From CAZEJK01 sp964512045 (GTDB taxonomy: Bacteria; Acidobacteriota; Thermoanaerobaculia; Thermoanaerobaculales; Sulfomarinibacteraceae), in assembly GCA_964512045.1 (NCBI GenBank), contig CAZEJK010000293.1, positions 1-6,175 of the forward strand: a stretch of 6,175 bases of DNA. The letters are read 5' to 3'. The position numbers and the translations under genes were made by a program. Shown here piece by piece: positions 6,059 through 6,175 of the stretch. Below the pieces are notes generated by a model. That model was given only the letters and a program-made list of their open reading frames with translations, was not told where the DNA came from and did no database searches. The stretch's first letter is position 1. Each line of letters begins with the position of its first letter.

Positions 6059-6175
6059 ACCACTGATCTCCCGTCATCCCCAACGCGCCGCGGGCCGCAA
6101 CCAAAGTAATGCTCCGAAGCTGCCGGTCCCGCGCCCGCGCAGCTGCAAGCGATTCGGCGTTCGTCGGTAGTCGTG

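Noticed and set aside
5959..6175. Minus-strand frame open across the plsB upstream region, ending in a TGA that overlaps the plsB ATG
   Set aside because: The reading is Arg-rich without motifs, and a candidate promoter lies inside it. It might be the tail of an upstream gene, but the window is too short to tell.
6109..6175. Plus-strand ATG at 6109 open to the window edge
   Set aside because: No Shine-Dalgarno, only 22 codons, and Arg/Ala/Ser-rich composition with no recognisable N-terminus.

Overview
The window is high-GC bacterial chromosome with compact, ordinary-looking genes. It holds four protein genes. Reading from the left they are: the first 85 codons of a stand-alone phosphate butyryltransferase (ptb, minus strand, cut by the window edge); a 743-aa fusion of a phosphotransacylase-type domain with a butyrate-kinase domain (minus); a small single-RRM RNA-binding protein (plus); and a full-length 891-aa PlsB-type glycerol-3-phosphate acyltransferase (minus). 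High GC, an RRM mini-protein and a long PlsB together are compatible with a deltaproteobacteria/Myxococcota-like lineage or an uncultured relative. An actinobacterial-type host cannot be excluded from this sequence alone.

Layout. The fusion gene and ptb form one transcription unit. The fusion stop and the ptb start share one base (TAATG), and a perfect Shine-Dalgarno lies inside the end of the fusion gene. Upstream is a 403-bp divergent intergenic region. It carries a weak candidate promoter for the fusion/ptb operon and a better extended -10 promoter for the RRM gene. The RRM gene has an unusually long leader (about 190 nt) with several perfect inverted repeats, the last one abutting its Shine-Dalgarno. 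The RRM gene ends in a strong intrinsic terminator and converges on plsB. plsB has its own upstream region (5959-6175) with a candidate promoter whose -10 (TATCCT) matches the one proposed for the fusion operon.

Function. Ptb and butyrate kinase interconvert acyl-CoA, acyl-phosphate and free acid with ATP gain or cost, so the left operon is short- or branched-chain acyl metabolism. PlsB commits acyl chains to phospholipid by acylating sn-glycerol-3-phosphate. The most interesting point is the fusion. Its kinase half keeps the recognisable active-site motifs. By my alignment from memory, its N-terminal phosphotransacylase-like half has lost the Ser-Arg pair and other residues used in catalysis by true phosphotransacetylases, while a separate Ptb is encoded next to it. 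This suggests the N-terminal domain is a sensor or scaffold, as in the PTA-like domain of MaeB malic enzymes, rather than a second enzyme. A second protein-level point is that PlsB contains an N-terminal degenerate copy of its own acyltransferase domain.
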